Shown here: positions 37,166 to 46,259 of the stretch, one piece after another
How the letters are laid out: every line of letters starts with the position of its first letter
Position numbering within the stretch: position 1 is the first letter of the stretch
From: Flavobacteriales bacterium ALC-1
GTDB taxonomy: Bacteria > Bacteroidota > Bacteroidia > Flavobacteriales > Flavobacteriaceae
Assembly: GCA_000171875.1 (NCBI GenBank)
Contig: ABHI01000002.1
Coordinates: 372,001 to 436,000 of the forward strand
Direction of reading: 5' to 3'
DNA length: 64,000 nt
The notes under the pieces: generated by a model
The model's input: only the letters and a program-made list of their open reading frames with translations
The model's database searches: none
Told to the model about the DNA's origin: nothing
Position numbers and translations under genes: made by a program

Positions 37166-38728
37166 ATGCAACTAAATATAAAAGATACATTTAATAGAGA
37201 ATTACCTTCAGATAGTAATACTGAAAATACAAGACGAAAAGTTTTTGAGGCTACACATTCTTATGTAAATCCCAAAGTACCATCAAATCCAAAACTACTT
37301 CATGCATCAATTGAAATGGCAAATGCCATTGGGTTAGAAGAAAAAGACATCAACTCTAAAGCATTTTTAGAACTGTTTTCTGGAGCAATAGTTCAACCAA
37401 AAACAAAACCCTATGCCATGGCTTATGCTGGTCATCAATTTGGTAATTGGGCAGGACAATTGGGTGACGGAAGAGCAATTAACCTTTTTGAAGTAGAGCA
37501 CCATAAAAATCGTTGGGCATTACAGTTAAAAGGTGCCGGTGAAACACCTTACTCTAGGCAAGGTGATGGTTTAGCTGTACTTCGTTCTTCAATTCGTGAG
37601 TATTTGTGTAGTGAAGCCATGCATCATTTAGGAGTACCAACAACAAGAGCTTTAAGTTTAATGTTATCTGGTGATGATGTACTTAGGGATATGCTTTATA
37701 ATGGTAATGCCGATTACGAAAAAGGAGCCATTGTGAGTAGATTAGCACCTACATTTATTCGCTTTGGTAATTTCGAATTATTCGCTGCAAGAAATGACCA
37801 TAGTAACCTCAAGAAGTTAACAGACTATACCATAAAATACTTTTATCCTGAATTGGGAAAACCATCAAAAGAGATTTATATAAAACTCTTTCAAGAAGTT
37901 GCTAATAAAACTCTAGATATGATTGTACATTGGCAACGTGTCGGTTTTGTGCATGGTGTTATGAACACCGATAATATGTCTATTCTAGGACTAACCATTG
38001 ACTATGGACCTTATGGTTGGTTAGAGGGTTTTGACTTTGGTTGGACGCCAAATACAACCGACAAGCAAAATAAACGTTATCGTTATGGTAATCAACCTAA
38101 TATTGGGCTATGGAATTTATTGCAATTGGCCAATGCACTCTATCCTTTAGTTGAAGAAAATGAACCCTTTGAAACGATTTTGAAACAGTATCAAACTGAT
38201 TTTGAAACCAAATCCTTAGCTATGATGCGCTCTAAAATTGGATTAGAAAAACAAGAAAAGGACGATGCTAAATTAATGGCAGATTTAGAAGATTGTTTAT
38301 TGGTTTGGGAAACAGATATGACCATATTTTTTAGATTACTTTCAAACTATAGAACAGGAAATCCAAATTCAGGAATTGAAGTTATTAAAAAGGCTTTTTA
38401 TGGTTCTGAATCTATTAAAGATACCATTTTAGAACAATGGAAAGGTTGGTTTACTGCTTACGACCAAAGACTACAATTAGAAGAACTAACAGACCAAGAA
38501 CGACATGTCAAAATGAATCTAGTTAATCCTAAATATGTGCTTAGAAATTACATGGCACAATTAGCGATTGATGATGCCAATAAAGGCGATTACAAATTAA
38601 TTGATAAGTTATTTCAATTACTCAAGCAACCTTATGCAGAACAACCAGAAAATGAGAGCTGGTTTGCTAAACGCCCGGATTGGGCTAGGCATAAAGTCGG
38701 TTGTTCTATGTTATCATGTAGTTCTTAA
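37166..38728 (+). CDS. selO: SelO/YdiU family protein adenylyltransferase
   Basis: A 520-residue pseudokinase-fold protein of normal family length. It shows the family stretches YAGHQFGNWAGQLGDGRAI, WALQLKGAGETPYSRQGDG (ATP-binding), VLRSSIREYLCSEAMHHLGVPTTRAL, GVMNTDNMSILGLTIDYGPYG, and the C-terminal CSMLSCSS, where Cys stands in the position of selenocysteine in some SelO proteins. SelO transfers AMP to Ser, Thr or Tyr residues and is linked to oxidative stress. A good ribosome-binding run (AGGAATAAGGA) precedes the ATG. The 183-base spacer upstream is AT-rich without clear structure. Confidence 0.95.
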   Translation: MQLNIKDTFNRELPSDSNTENTRRKVFEATHSYVNPKVPSNPKLLHASIEMANAIGLEEKDINSKAFLELFSGAIVQPKTKPYAMAYAGHQFGNWAGQLGDGRAINLFEVEHHKNRWALQLKGAGETPYSRQGDGLAVLRSSIREYLCSEAMHHLGVPTTRALSLMLSGDDVLRDMLYNGNADYEKGAIVSRLAPTFIRFGNFELFAARNDHSNLKKLTDYTIKYFYPELGKPSKEIYIKLFQEVANKTLDMIVHWQRVGFVHGVMNTDNMSILGLTIDYGPYGWLEGFDFGWTPNTTDKQNKRYRYGNQPNIGLWNLLQLANALYPLVEENEPFETILKQYQTDFETKSLAMMRSKIGLEKQEKDDAKLMADLEDCLLVWETDMTIFFRLLSNYRTGNPNSGIEVIKKAFYGSESIKDTILEQWKGWFTAYDQRLQLEELTDQERHVKMNLVNPKYVLRNYMAQLAIDDANKGDYKLIDKLFQLLKQPYAEQPENESWFAKRPDWARHKVGCSMLSCSS

Positions 38729-38743
38729 AATAAAGTAATCAAA

Positions 38744-39967
38744 ATGAAAAGTCAAAAACTAAAAATTCAGAATAGAAAAGGCATCACGCTGAATGCACAT
38801 TTAGAATTGCCAGCCAGTCAAAAACCAAATTACTACGCCATTTTTGCACATTGTTTTACTTGTAGTAGTAGCTTAAGCGCTGTACGACATGTCAGTAGAT
38901 CTTTAACGCAAGATGGTTTTGCAGTTGTTCGATTTGACTTTACGGGTTTAGGTAGAAGTGAAGGTGAATTTGCAGATAGTCACTTTTCAGCAAACGTAGA
39001 TGATTTATTAGATGTACATAATTATATGACTGAACATTATAATGCACCAAGTTTATTAGTGGGTCACTCTTTAGGTGGAGCAGCCGTTTTGGTGGCAGCT
39101 TCAAAAATTGATGCTGTTAAAGCTGTGGCAACAGTTGGTGCACCAGCAACGGTATCTCATGTAAAGCATTTGTTTTCTCATAATATTGACACCATAAGAG
39201 CTGGAGAAACTACTGATGTGAATATTGGTGGACGACCATTTAAAATAAACCCAGAATTTGTTGCTGATTTTGATAAAACAGATTTACCTGCAATTGTAAA
39301 GAATTTAAGAAAACCATTACTCATAATGCATTCACCTTTTGATACAATTGTAGGTGTTGAGAATGCACAACAATTATATCATAATGCGCATCATCCAAAG
39401 AGTTTTGTAACACTAGATGATGCTGACCATTTATTGACTAACGAAAAAGATAGTCAATATGTTGGTGAAGTTATTGGAACTTGGGCAAGACGTTATTTTC
39501 CGAAAGAAGAGAATGTAATGCTTAGTACAGAAGGTGAACAGCTGGTAGGTCATCTTAATATTATAGAAGACAATTTTACAACGGCAATTCAGACTAAAAA
39601 TCACACCTTTATTGCAGATGAACCTACTAGTATAGGCGGAAGCGATTTTGGACCGTCTCCTTACGAATATCTTAATGCAGCATTAGCAGCCTGTACAGTA
39701 ATGACCTTAAAAATGTATGCAGCTCGAAAGCAATGGGATTTACAAGAAGTGTTTGTATATATATCGCATTCTAGAAAGCATAGTGATGACTTACAAGTAG
39801 AAGTCGATAAACCAAAATATCTAGACCATATTAGTAAAAAATTAAAATTTGTTGGTAACTTAGATGCAGCCCAAAAAGAGCGCTTAAAAGAAATAGCTTC
39901 GCGTTGCCCTGTACATAGAACCATTGCTAGCGAAGTGATTTTTGAAACTAAAGTCATTCAGAATTAA
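38744..39967 (+). CDS. Bifunctional alpha/beta-hydrolase and OsmC-family protein
   Basis: A 407-residue fusion. Residues ~1-255 are an alpha/beta-hydrolase with HCFTCSSS near the oxyanion region, nucleophile elbow GHSLGG, acid-region SPFDTIVG and His in DDADHLLT. Residues ~260-405 are OsmC/Ohr-like, with [31 protein letters not shown] containing the first redox Cys and [10 protein letters not shown] containing the second. OsmC proteins reduce organic peroxides with a Cys pair. The fusion is known in several bacterial groups. It follows selO by 15 bases, so both may belong to one oxidative-stress operon. Confidence 0.93.
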   Translation: MKSQKLKIQNRKGITLNAHLELPASQKPNYYAIFAHCFTCSSSLSAVRHVSRSLTQDGFAVVRFDFTGLGRSEGEFADSHFSANVDDLLDVHNYMTEHYNAPSLLVGHSLGGAAVLVAASKIDAVKAVATVGAPATVSHVKHLFSHNIDTIRAGETTDVNIGGRPFKINPEFVADFDKTDLPAIVKNLRKPLLIMHSPFDTIVGVENAQQLYHNAHHPKSFVTLDDADHLLTNEKDSQYVGEVIGTWARRYFPKEENVMLSTEGEQLVGHLNIIEDNFTTAIQTKNHTFIADEPTSIGGSDFGPSPYEYLNAALAACTVMTLKMYAARKQWDLQEVFVYISHSRKHSDDLQVEVDKPKYLDHISKKLKFVGNLDAAQKERLKEIASRCPVHRTIASEVIFETKVIQN

Positions 39968-39991
39968 TCTACTCAACCAACTATAATTCAG

Positions 39992-42900
39992 ATGAAAACA
40001 TATTATAAATTCCCCCTCTTTTTAGCTTTAATTTTAGTTTGTAATGCATGTGCTACATTCAAAAAACAAATCGCTAAAGACACGGAAAAACAATTACCTC
40101 AAGATAAAGCCATTGAACACACTTTTTATTTAATTGGAGATGCTGGTAATTCTGAATTGAATGAAAGTACAGAAGCCCTTAAAGCATTTAAAACTGAATT
40201 GAAAAATGCAGATAAAAATAGTACAGCTATTTTTTTGGGCGACAATATCTATGAAAAAGGACTGCCAAAAAAATCATCAACCGAGTATGAACTTGCTAAG
40301 TATAGATTAAAAATTCAAACAGACGCTACAAAAGACTTTAAAGGGGAAACCGTTTTTATTCCTGGTAATCATGACTGGTATTCTGGTGTCAAAGGATTAA
40401 AACGTCAAGAAAAACAAGTTGAAAAAGCTCTTGGTAAAAACACCTTTTTACCAGAAAACGGTTGCCCAATTGATAAAATTCATATTTCAGAAGACATTGA
40501 GCTAATTTTAATAGATACACATTGGTATATTACTAATTGGGATAAAAACCCAACAATAAATGACGATTGCGATATAAAAACAAGACAAGGGTTTTTAGAT
40601 GAATTTAGCGGTTTAATAAAAAAAGCAAGAGGCAAAACAACTATAGTAGCTTTACATCATCCTATGTATACTAATGGATCTCATGGTGGTCAGTTTACAT
40701 TTGGAAGCCATATGTCTCCTTTGCCAGTTATAGGAACACTTAAAAATGTGCTTAGGAAAACAAGTGGTATTGCTAATGTAGATCTTCAAAGTCCGAGATA
40801 TAATGAGCTTAAGACACGTTTGGTGACATTGGCGCAAGCTAACGAGAAAGTGATTTTTGTTTCAGGACATGAGCATAACTTACAGTATTTAGTTGAAGAT
40901 AATCTACATCAAATTGTATCTGGTTCTGGATCTAAAGTATCTGGAGTCAGAAATGTAGGAGGAGGAAAATTTGGATATGGTACGCAAGGTTTTGCAAAGC
41001 TTATAGTATATAAAGATGGTTCTTCTCATGTTTCATTCTATTCAGCTGTTGATAAAATGGAAGTGTTTCAAACTGAAGTATTTTCAGAAACTAAGCCAGA
41101 TATTAACAGGAATTTTGCATCTAATATACCATCACATACTTCTGCTTCAATTTATAGTAAAGAAGAAACTGAAACTAGCGGTTTTGGGAAATTTCTATGG
41201 GGAGAACGCTATAGAGAATACTATAGTACTCAAGTAAAAGTTCCTAATGTGATGTTAGACACCTTATTTGGTGGCTTAAAAGTCGTTAGAAAAGGTGGAG
41301 GTAATCAGTCAAAATCACTGCGATTAGAAGATAAAAAAGGAACACAATATGTAATGCGTGCGATAAGAAAACAGGCACTACAATATTTACAAGCTGTACT
41401 TTTTAAAGATCAATATATAGAAGGGCAGTTTGATGATACAGCAACAGAAGATTTAATTTTAGATGTATTTACGGGTTCACACCCTTACGCACCATTTGTT
41501 GTTGGAGATTTAGCAGATGCTATTGGAGTGTATCATACAAACCCTGTATTATATTATATACCAAAGCAAGAAACTTTAGGGAAATACAATGATGATTTTG
41601 GTGATGAATTGTATATGATTGAAGAGCATACCTCAGAAGGTCATAGCGATAAAGCAAGTTTCGGGTTTCAAGATAAGTTATTGAGTACAGATGATATGAT
41701 GAAGAAAATCCATAAAGATGAAGATATCGTTGTAGATGAAGCAGCTTATATTAAGGCTCGATTATTTGATATGCTTATTGGCGATTGGGATAGACATCAA
41801 GACCAATGGCGTTGGATTGAATTTAAAGAAAATGGAAAAAAAGTTTATAGACCAATGCCACGAGATCGAGACCAAGCATTTTCAAAAATGTCGGATGGAT
41901 TTTTATTAGGAGCCGCTGTGAAGCTTATACCTACTGCACGTTTATTGCGTAAATACTCAGACGATTTAGAAGATGTAAAAGGTATGAATGTTGAACCTTA
42001 TCCTTTAGATATGGAGCTTATTGCCCAATCAGGAAAAGATATCTGGGATGCTGAGGTAAAACATATTCAAGATCATTTAACAGATGCTAGTATTGAAAAA
42101 GCATTTTTAAATATTCCTAAAGAAGTAAGAGATGAAACCATTGAAGAGATTAAAACTCATCTAAAAGCAAGACGTGCTAATCTACAGAAAATCTCTAACC
42201 GTTATTTTGAACTCGTCAATGAATACGCAGTTATAAAAGGAACGAATAAAGATGATTGGTTTGATGTAGAGCGTATGTCTGATGGAAAAACCAAAGTCAC
42301 AGCTTATAGAATTAAGGATGGAAAGAAGAAAGATAAATTTCATGAACGCATTTACAGTTGTGATGAAACTAAAGAAATCTGGATTTACGCCTTAGATGAT
42401 GATGATACATTTGAAGTTTTCGGTGAAGGAGACAGAATGATAAAAGTACGTTTAGTTGGTGGTCAAAATAATGATACTTATAATATTACAAATGGTAAAA
42501 AAGTTACCTATTACGATTATAAATCAAAGAAAAATACTGTTGTGACCAATAAGGGTCACCAAATTTTTTCGGATAGTTATGATATTAATGTTTACGATTA
42601 CAAAAAGTTAAAAAACAATACGGTTCAAATTTTACCAAGTTTAGGATCTAATCCAGATGATGGATTTAAAATTGGGGCAAATGCAGTATTTACAAACTAT
42701 GGTTTTGAGCGCAATCCATTTACGGCTCAGCATAAGTTATCTGCGGCTTATTATTTTGCAACGAGCGGTTTCGATTTTAATTATAGTGGGGAGTTTGCTA
42801 ATATTTTTCCTAATATCAACCTAGGTGTTGATGCCCATTTTAATAGTCCAAATTATGCGGTTAACTTTTTTGGTTTTGGTAATGAAACACCAAATCCAGA

Positions 42901-43672
42901 AGCTGAAGAAGATGATGGATTAGATGTAGATTTAGATTATAATCGTGTTAAAATAAGAACCTTTAAGGCTATGCCTTCATTAATATGGAGAGGTCAATTA
43001 GGCTCTAGCTTTAAAGTAGGTGTGTTATATGAAAGTAATGAAGTAGAGCGAACTGAAGACCGTATTTTAGAAAATTTACCAGCCGATAACCCAGTTTTTG
43101 ACATGCAAGATTTCTATGGTATAGATGCTAGGTACCATTTTACTAATAAGGATAATGATGCATTTCCAACTCTTGGATTTCAAACGTCTTTACAAGTGGG
43201 TTACAAGAATAATGTAGATACCACTAATGGATTCGGATATATTATTCCTGAATTAGGATTTGACTATAAGTTGATTCCAAGTGGTCAGTTGGTTTTAGCA
43301 ACAGATTTTAGAGCGCATATAAATCTTGGTGATGATTTTGAATTCTACCAAGGTGCAAATTTAGGAGCTAAAACAGGCTTAAGAGGTTATAGATTTCAGC
43401 GATTTACAGGCAAATCGGCATTCTCACAATCTACAGATGTACGTTGGAATTTTGGTAGTTTGAAAACAGGCTTGCTTCCAATTCATATTGGAGTTTATGG
43501 TGGAGCAGATTACGGTCGTGTTTGGATAGATGGTGATGATTCCGATAAGTGGAATAACTCGTTTGGTGGAGGTTTCTTTGTAAATATGGCACAAATGATG
43601 ACGGCAAATATATCTGCTTTTAATAGTAATGATGGTTTGCGTTTGGCTTTTCAGATAGGATTTGGTTTCTAA
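39992..43672 (+). CDS. Metallophosphoesterase / kinase-like segment / outer-membrane beta-barrel fusion lipoprotein
   Basis: A 1226-residue protein with lipoprotein signal (CNAC). Residues ~45-330 are a calcineurin-like phosphoesterase: LIGDAGN, FLGDNIYEKG, GNHDWYSG, ALHHPMYTNGSHGG and SGHEHN, so all metal-binding motifs are present. Residues ~425-760 contain a glycine-rich loop KGGGNQSKS (Gly435-437), a following basic strand VMRAIRK (~455-460), a hinge-like LYMIEEH, a catalytic-loop-like GDWDRHQDQW (Asp600, His602) and a metal-site-like PRDRDQAF (Asp625/Asp627). This order recalls HipA, CotH or FAM20-type atypical kinases. From ~residue 860 the sequence is a beta-barrel with alternating aromatic strands, ending QIGFGF, like BamA/TamA-type surface-antigen barrels. 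It should be outer-membrane. The kinase reading is my inference; the phosphoesterase and barrel are firm. Confidence 0.8.
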   Translation: MKTYYKFPLFLALILVCNACATFKKQIAKDTEKQLPQDKAIEHTFYLIGDAGNSELNESTEALKAFKTELKNADKNSTAIFLGDNIYEKGLPKKSSTEYELAKYRLKIQTDATKDFKGETVFIPGNHDWYSGVKGLKRQEKQVEKALGKNTFLPENGCPIDKIHISEDIELILIDTHWYITNWDKNPTINDDCDIKTRQGFLDEFSGLIKKARGKTTIVALHHPMYTNGSHGGQFTFGSHMSPLPVIGTLKNVLRKTSGIANVDLQSPRYNELKTRLVTLAQANEKVIFVSGHEHNLQYLVEDNLHQIVSGSGSKVSGVRNVGGGKFGYGTQGFAKLIVYKDGSSHVSFYSAVDKMEVFQTEVFSETKPDINRNFASNIPSHTSASIYSKEETETSGFGKFLWGERYREYYSTQVKVPNVMLDTLFGGLKVVRKGGGNQSKSLRLEDKKGTQYVMRAIRKQALQYLQAVLFKDQYIEGQFDDTATEDLILDVFTGSHPYAPFVVGDLADAIGVYHTNPVLYYIPKQETLGKYNDDFGDELYMIEEHTSEGHSDKASFGFQDKLLSTDDMMKKIHKDEDIVVDEAAYIKARLFDMLIGDWDRHQDQWRWIEFKENGKKVYRPMPRDRDQAFSKMSDGFLLGAAVKLIPTARLLRKYSDDLEDVKGMNVEPYPLDMELIAQSGKDIWDAEVKHIQDHLTDASIEKAFLNIPKEVRDETIEEIKTHLKARRANLQKISNRYFELVNEYAVIKGTNKDDWFDVERMSDGKTKVTAYRIKDGKKKDKFHERIYSCDETKEIWIYALDDDDTFEVFGEGDRMIKVRLVGGQNNDTYNITNGKKVTYYDYKSKKNTVVTNKGHQIFSDSYDINVYDYKKLKNNTVQILPSLGSNPDDGFKIGANAVFTNYGFERNPFTAQHKLSAAYYFATSGFDFNYSGEFANIFPNINLGVDAHFNSPNYAVNFFGFGNETPNPEAEEDDGLDVDLDYNRVKIRTFKAMPSLIWRGQLGSSFKVGVLYESNEVERTEDRILENLPADNPVFDMQDFYGIDARYHFTNKDNDAFPTLGFQTSLQVGYKNNVDTTNGFGYIIPELGFDYKLIPSGQLVLATDFRAHINLGDDFEFYQGANLGAKTGLRGYRFQRFTGKSAFSQSTDVRWNFGSLKTGLLPIHIGVYGGADYGRVWIDGDDSDKWNNSFGGGFFVNMAQMMTANISAFNSNDGLRLAFQIGFGF

Positions 43673-44478
43673 TCCAAATCAAAACCATAAATGTTGCCGC
43701 CTATAGAACCATCACGTTCATCAGTTAGTAGAACTTTAGTATTTGTCTTAAAACAAATACCTTCTTTTTGAGAATCATGTTTAAAAAATAGTCTTTCAAT
43801 ATCACCAGTGAAGAAATCATCAGTTTCAAAATTGCTTAGCTTCCATAAACTATCGTGATTTAGAAGAATAACGGTCTTACCGTCGTCACTAATATCTGCA
43901 GAAGTGATTTTATTATTCTTACCTTTAAGATTATAACTATACTTTAAAATAGCTTCATGTCTCCCTATGATATTAGGGATTTTAAAAACACTAAATTCTT
44001 TATTTTCTTTACTAAACACAAAAAAGGAATTCTTCAATAGAAAGAACCCTTCAAAGTCCTTTGATTTTATGTTTTTAGGTAAAGTGAATTCTATAATTTC
44101 AGCAGTGGTTGAACTCTTAGTTAAGTCGTCATGCTTCACTTTTAAGATTCTAAAAATTTCTCTTTTTTTACTGTTATTTCCAAAGTCACCAATATAAATA
44201 TTGCATTCAGTATCAGTCGTTAAATCTTCCCAATCAATATTTTTTACATTGCTAATGTCTATATTTCTAATGATATGCCCTTTTTCATTAAGTCCAAATA
44301 GATTGTTGCTATTACCAGCATCTTGAATCGTCCAAACAATATCAGAATTTACGCAAACTTCTGTAGCAGAAACCTCGGTTAAGCTATTAGTAATATCACC
44401 TTTAATTGTAAGTCGTCCGTAAGATTCGCATGACGAAACAATAAGTAACAGAATTATTAGTCTTTTGAGGTATATCAT
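43669..44478 (-). CDS. Predicted beta-propeller lipoprotein of unknown function
   Basis: A 269-residue product with a lipoprotein signal (VSSC, Cys17). The sequence has repeated beta-strand patterns such as WTIQDAGNSNNLFGLNEKG, CNIYIGDFGNN, SADISDDGKTVILLNHDSLW and KVLLTDERDGSIGG, suggesting a small propeller like SdiA-regulated or phytase-esterase-like proteins. No clear catalytic residues are visible. Its stop overlaps the end of the preceding plus-strand gene by 4 bases. Its start is divergent and close to the flavoprotein gene. Function unknown. Confidence 0.65.
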   Translation of the reverse strand: MIYLKRLIILLLIVSSCESYGRLTIKGDITNSLTEVSATEVCVNSDIVWTIQDAGNSNNLFGLNEKGHIIRNIDISNVKNIDWEDLTTDTECNIYIGDFGNNSKKREIFRILKVKHDDLTKSSTTAEIIEFTLPKNIKSKDFEGFFLLKNSFFVFSKENKEFSVFKIPNIIGRHEAILKYSYNLKGKNNKITSADISDDGKTVILLNHDSLWKLSNFETDDFFTGDIERLFFKHDSQKEGICFKTNTKVLLTDERDGSIGGNIYGFDLD

Positions 44479-44506
44479 TGTAATTTTATCCTTTCAATAT
44501 TCTACT

Positions 44507-45721
44507 TTGGGTAAACGTAAAGATATTATAATTATTGGTGGTGGAGCGGCAGGTTTTTTTGCTGCGATTAATATTGCTGAGCAGCATCCAAATTTATCAG
44601 TCGCTATTTTAGAGCGTGGAAAAGAAGGACTTCAGAAGGTAAAGATTTCTGGAGGAGGGCGTTGTAATGTTACACATGCAGAGTTTATACCTTCAGAATT
44701 GGTGCTCAATTATCCAAGAGGAGAAAAGGAGCTATTAGGACCATTTCATACGTTTATGACAGGCGATACCATTGCTTGGTTTGAAGAACGTGGAGTAGAA
44801 TTGAAAATTGAAGACGATGGTAGAATGTTTCCGATGTCTAATTCATCGCAGACCATTATTGACTGTTTTTTAAGTGAAGCTAAAAAGCATCATGTTGAGG
44901 TGTTGTATAATCATTCCGTAAAATCTATTGATGCTAGAGAAAATGATTTTTCAATAGAATCTTCTCAAGGAGAGTTTGAATGTAACAAGCTAGTCGTTGC
45001 AACTGGGAGTAATCCAAAAATCTGGAAACTACTCGAAGATATAGGACATACTATTGTACAACCTGTTCCATCACTTTTTACTTTTGATATTAAAGACAAG
45101 CGAATCAAAGATATTCCTGGTGTAGTCGTAAAAAATATAGAGGTAAAAGTATTAAGTACTAATTTAGTTTCAGAAGGACCATTGCTTATTACACATGTTG
45201 GTATGAGTGCACCTGCGATTTTAAAACTTTCAGCATTTGGCGCTGTGGAGTTGGCAAAATTGAATTATAATTTTAAAATTGAAGTCAACTTTATCAAACA
45301 AGATTTTGAATCTTGTTTAGACCAACTTAAAGATTTTAAACTAGGATTTGCAAAAAAGACGATTGTTAATTCAACACAATTCGATTTACCAAAACGACTA
45401 TGGAAACAATTGGTTTTAGCTTCAAACATTAACGAAACAGAACGTTGGGCAGATAGTAATAAACAGCAATTAGAAGATTTGTCTAGACAACTTACTGAGG
45501 CTGTATTTCAAGTTACAGGAAAAAGCACTTTTAAAGAAGAGTTTGTTACTGCTGGTGGAGTCCATTTAAAAGAAGTGAATTTTAAAACCTTTGAGAGTAA
45601 ACGCATTCCGAATTTATATTTTGCAGGTGAAGTGATTAATGTAGATGCTGTTACAGGTGGATTTAACTTTCAGAATGCTTGGACTGGAGCTTATATTGTA
45701 TCACAATCAATTAATAGATAA
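44507..45721 (+). CDS. HI0933/YhiN-family FAD-dependent oxidoreductase
   Basis: No ATG exists in the region. TTG at 44507 gives MGKRKDIIIIGGGAAGFFAA, the normal N-terminal distance to the dinucleotide-binding motif. TTG at 44465 would overlap the divergent gene and add 14 unusual residues. The product is about 404 residues. It has the Rossmann GGGAAG motif, KISGGGRCNVTH (family signature), VVATGSNPKIW and the C-terminal GGVHLKEVNF ... GEVINVDAVTGGFNFQNAWTGAY, which contacts FAD. The family is poorly characterised; members act on RNA bases or reduce small substrates. It overlaps the next gene by one base (TAATG). Confidence 0.88.
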   Translation: MGKRKDIIIIGGGAAGFFAAINIAEQHPNLSVAILERGKEGLQKVKISGGGRCNVTHAEFIPSELVLNYPRGEKELLGPFHTFMTGDTIAWFEERGVELKIEDDGRMFPMSNSSQTIIDCFLSEAKKHHVEVLYNHSVKSIDARENDFSIESSQGEFECNKLVVATGSNPKIWKLLEDIGHTIVQPVPSLFTFDIKDKRIKDIPGVVVKNIEVKVLSTNLVSEGPLLITHVGMSAPAILKLSAFGAVELAKLNYNFKIEVNFIKQDFESCLDQLKDFKLGFAKKTIVNSTQFDLPKRLWKQLVLASNINETERWADSNKQQLEDLSRQLTEAVFQVTGKSTFKEEFVTAGGVHLKEVNFKTFESKRIPNLYFAGEVINVDAVTGGFNFQNAWTGAYIVSQSINR

Positions 45722-46254
45722 TGCAAACATACATCGCACTTTTAAGAGGAATTAATGTTGGAGGTCACAAAAAAGTGCCAATGTCAGAGCTTAGAGAATT
45801 GCTCACTAAATCTGGTTTAGAAAACGTTAAGACCTATATACAAAGCGGTAATGTGATTTTTAAATGCCGAGAAATTCCCTTACCACAATTAGAAAATGGA
45901 ATTCAAAAATCGATTAAAGTTCATTTTGGTTTCGATGTATCAGTTTTAGTTAGAACAAGAAAACAACTTCAAATAATTTTTGATGACTGTCCATATCCAG
46001 AAGCCAAAAAAGTGAATAGTTATTTTGCGATGCTATCAGAAGTTCCAAACAAAGATTTGGTAAAAGAGGCTTATGAAAAAACCTATGAAAACGAAGAATA
46101 TAAAATTCAAAATGACTGTTTGTATTTCTATTGTGCTAATGGTTATGGTAATGCAAAGTTTAACATGAATTACTTTGAACGAAAATTGGAAGTAGCAGCG
46201 ACATCAAGAAACTATAAAACAATGGTAAAACTCTTATCTTTGTCCGAGAATTAA
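45721..46254 (+). CDS. DUF1697 family protein
   Basis: A 177-residue cytosolic protein with the family start YIALLRGINVGGHKKVPMSE and the following YIQSGNVIF. The last part has MNYFERKLEVAATSRNYKTM, where RN(Y/W) is conserved. The length is standard for the family. The ATG overlaps the stop of the flavoprotein gene, and the mevalonate gene starts 6 bases after its end. No function is established for the family. Confidence 0.92.
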   Translation: MQTYIALLRGINVGGHKKVPMSELRELLTKSGLENVKTYIQSGNVIFKCREIPLPQLENGIQKSIKVHFGFDVSVLVRTRKQLQIIFDDCPYPEAKKVNSYFAMLSEVPNKDLVKEAYEKTYENEEYKIQNDCLYFYCANGYGNAKFNMNYFERKLEVAATSRNYKTMVKLLSLSEN

Positions 46255-46259
46255 TTTAC

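Noticed and set aside
38690..38728. Selenocysteine in SelO
   Set aside because: The C-terminal motif has ordinary Cys codons (CSMLSCSS) and ends in TAA. No in-frame TGA or selenocysteine hairpin is seen.
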